Source of the DNA: Mesostigma viride
Taxonomy: Eukaryota > Streptophyta > Mesostigmatophyceae > Mesostigmatales > Mesostigmataceae
Reading direction: 5' to 3'
Length of the DNA stretch: 64,000 bases
NCBI GenBank assembly: GCA_009746045.1
Contig: RPFO01000412.1
Coordinates: 346,992-410,991, forward strand
Shown here: in pieces, positions 61,968 to 64,000 of the stretch
Layout: each line of letters opens with the position of its first letter
Numbering within the stretch: position 1 is the first letter of the stretch
Program-made: the position numbers and the translations under genes
Notes under the pieces: generated by a model
Told to the model about the DNA's origin: nothing
Seen by the model: only the letters and a program-made list of their open reading frames with translations
Database searches by the model: none

Positions 61968-62712
61968 TGTCAAGGACATGGTCCTTGTATTTGTACCCAC
62001 CTGACCTGGCTAGATAGATAGAGGCTCTTGTACAGGAGCCACTGTTCTTTATCCCGTTGGATTTGGCCTACAAATGAGAAAGTTGTGGCCAGTTTTAGTA
62101 ATCAGGGATTAGTACCTATGCCAAGTGGATCCTTATAGGCAGCTGACAAATCTGTCTATGTCAGCTGACCTATGACATGTCAGATGAGAATCTATGACAG
62201 GACAGCTGACTGATTGACATGTACACTGTGCATGTCAGATGTGGCGCTGATATGTTCACGCCAGATTTACTTCATCATCATCAGATCACACATAGAGAGA
62301 TCTTTTATTAAATAGTTAGATTACTGTGCAGCAGTTACAAGTTAAGACTGTACATCAGTTACAAGATAAGGCTGTACAGCAGTTACAAGATAAGATTTAT
62401 TCTTGTCTAGATCTGATTGGTAGCCTGTACACTGACCTAACCTGATTGGTGGCCTGAGTATTACATGAGAATATTCCTAGGCACATTCCTAGCCAGCCAA
62501 TCAGGTCATTCCAGTTTGCTGCCTGTGTTTTTTCCTCGAGTTAATAAAACAACTGAGGAGCCTTGCCAAAGGTACTCCTCACTATCATTCTGCCTCAAAC
62601 TGAGTCTCTGTCTCTTTGCTTCCATCCTCCATAGCCTGTACCTGCAAGGACAGGCACATTTGGGTTCCAATCACAAGCATTGTAGAAGGCAAACCCATTA
62701 GTTCTTTCAACA
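61968..62712 (+). repeat. 3' LTR of copia E
   Basis: Partner of 57721-58465; same length, no differences seen by eye. Confidence 0.9.
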
Positions 62713-62717
62713 GACTG

Positions 62718-63656
62718 GTGCTTACTGGTTGACAGCCGGTCCTTCAGGGTTAGGTACACCCTCCTGGACAGGAGTTGGTGTGGAATGTCACTCCTACCAG
62801 CTGAGAATCATGCCTGGCCCTCCCCATGGGGTTCAGAAGAGTCGCCAGGACTTAAGTCGACGCCTTTGGCCTCAAACAGTTAGGCCATGCAAGGGCAACC
62901 CGAATGTTGGTTCTTACAGGTTGCTGTATATATGTTTTCTAGTGCTTGTATCCAACCTGTTGCTAATAAAGAGCCTGGTTGTGTGACCATGTGGAACATG
63001 GTTACCAGGGGGCCACATTCTGGGTTATATAATGCTTGAATAAAACATAATCATGTCATGTCATTCTCATGTTGTACCATGGTTGTACTGTTTCTCTTGT
63101 GTAAAGTTCCAGGTCACCTATAAACCTGGAGGTTGGGGTGGGGTTCAATTCCCCAGCAGAGCCACAGCCTGGCATGAGTGATTCCTGGGCTTAACACCCA
63201 GTGAAGACATGGGCTCCCCAAGGAGGCAGCATTTGCCTAGGTGCTACCTGTGTTCTTTGAGCAGAAGGGAAAGGTTGGCCAAGGCGGGCGCCATAAGAAC
63301 GGGCGCCTGTGATAACTGTGAAAGATCAGGAACTCACAATAGTACGTTCTTGGCATCCTGTAATCCCAGCCATTGGACTAGGTAATGTGCCTTGACTTTA
63401 CTCCAGCACCAAGTTCCCAAGGAAAGGTTGGGAGCTGACCAAGGGGTCAGGGGATAACCTGGGGTGACCTCTGATTCACTGGCCAGTACACCTAGCCTGG
63501 TCCAAGGGCAGATATGTTGTTACCCAAAGGAGGCAGGAACCTGGGCCCTCAAAGGTCTGATCAACCTCAAGGGACCAAGCGGTCTGTGGCTGAGTGGGCA
63601 CAAGCAAGGTTAGGTTTATTTCAAGCTGGTCCAGCTCCAAAAGAAGAAAGGGTTGG
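62718..63656 (+). other. 3' non-coding region of element C
   Basis: Resumes directly after the second GACTG, continuing 57653-57720. About 1 kb without a convincing gene. Contains a polyadenylation-like AATAAA at about 63041. Ends in a purine-rich tract before the LTR at 63657. Confidence 0.55.
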
Positions 63657-64000
63657 AGTTAGCATTTTGGGCAACCAATATGCTAAGTGGATGCAGTTTG
63701 GAAAGACCTTTCCAACGCCGTGCTGACCGCCTGAAACAGACAAGGGACAAGAAAGATATGAGGTCCCGAAGTCCTAGCCGTCCGTGGCCGACTGAGGTAC
63801 AGTCCTCTGGTGTAGTGGACAGGACACGTGGCAGGCCGTGCCTGCGCAGGCTTAGCCTGACTATCACGTGACTGTGGTCCACGTAGACCAGAAGAGCAGC
63901 AGCCTGTGACTGGTGGACTACAGGAACTGGCACAGGTCTGCAAGGATACTAGGCCTTGCAGGCTTGTGACAGGTCCTGTACTTCCTAGGTTGCAGAGTCT
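63657..64000 (+). repeat. 3' LTR of element C, cut by window end
   Basis: Matches the first 344 bp of the 5' LTR from AGTTAGCATTTTGGG onward, with no differences noticed. The remaining 284 bp and the target duplication lie outside the window. Confidence 0.85.

Larger units (their letters stand above)
57721..62712 (+). mobile_element. Ty1/copia element E, gag-protease only, TSD GACTG
   Basis: 745-bp LTRs at 57721-58465 and 61968-62712 (TGTCAAGGACATGG...TTCTTTCAACA) look identical by eye. GACTG flanks both ends (57716-57720, 62713-62717). The primer-binding site TGGTATCGGAGG follows the 5' LTR at 58466, and the purine tract AAGGGGGG precedes the 3' LTR. Coding ends in the protease region; integrase, RT and RNase H are missing, so the element is a non-autonomous deletion derivative. 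Its LTR ends are the usual TG...CA, unlike A and C. Confidence 0.92.
44624..64000 (+). mobile_element. Copia-like LTR retrotransposon C (same lineage as A), runs off window
   Basis: The 5' LTR is 44624-45251. The 3' LTR begins at 63657 and continues past the window end. LTR ends are AGTTAGC...GCTAACT, the same AGTT/AACT style as element A. Coding order is ORF0, gag, pol. Gypsy D (49442-55674) and copia E (57721-62712) are nested inside. The 3' LTR is preceded by the purine-rich AAAAGAAGAAAGGGTTGG. The right-hand target duplication is outside the window; the left flank is TAATA. Confidence 0.85.

Overview
This is a eukaryotic nuclear window made almost entirely of mobile DNA. No host housekeeping gene, rRNA gene, operon or CRISPR array was recognised. 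Restriction-endonuclease LINEs, Ty3/gypsy and Ty1/copia elements, foldback elements and a block of compact virus-like capsid genes together suggest a unicellular alga or other protist. Nothing here fixes the species.

1-21.4 kb, old repeats. A small TIR element (276-741) is followed by a decayed, 3'-truncated minus-strand Ty3/gypsy element (about 945-5957). Next come two head-to-head LINE copies (about 6440-10590). A non-autonomous LTR element with a perfect 5-bp target duplication (11737-15691) has a 1.4-kb TIR element nested in its 5' LTR. A gene-poor stretch with 255-bp and 67-bp direct repeats (15.7-18.2 kb) leads to a nearly full-length but frameshifted LINE (18407-21153). Several LINE copies end at (TA)n tracts and share one 3' tail.

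21.4-27.0 kb plus 43.7-44.6 kb, a virus-like gene island. Nine tightly packed minus-strand genes include a candidate major capsid protein (one frameshift), a penton-like minor capsid protein, a small pVI-like basic protein, an Ig-repeat/LamG fibre-like protein and a C2H2 zinc-finger protein. The style is that of polinton-like or adenovirus-like dsDNA viruses. The island was one block until a retrotransposon split it.

27.0-64.0 kb, a stack of nearly intact LTR retrotransposons, each bounded by 5-bp duplications. Element A (26975-43741, TSD GTTCT) sits inside the penton-like gene. Gypsy B (33729-43148, TSD CCCAA) sits inside A. An 882-bp palindrome built from three 206-bp palindromes (TSD AACTA) sits inside A's 5' LTR. 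Element C (44624 to beyond 64000) lies 17 bp upstream of the zinc-finger gene. Gypsy D (49442-55674, TSD GTCTG) sits inside C's protease-like region, and copia E (57721-62712, TSD GACTG) in C's 3' region.

A and C form an unusual copia-like lineage. Their LTR ends are AGTT...AACT rather than TG...CA. Domain order is gag-integrase-protease-like-RT-RNase H. The RT active site is HGDD, and the protease motif reads DTK or DTN. C appears to use UGA-CUAG stop readthrough between gag and pol, while in A pol is one frame behind gag. Together with the composite palindrome and the split viral island, this lineage is the most interesting content of the window.
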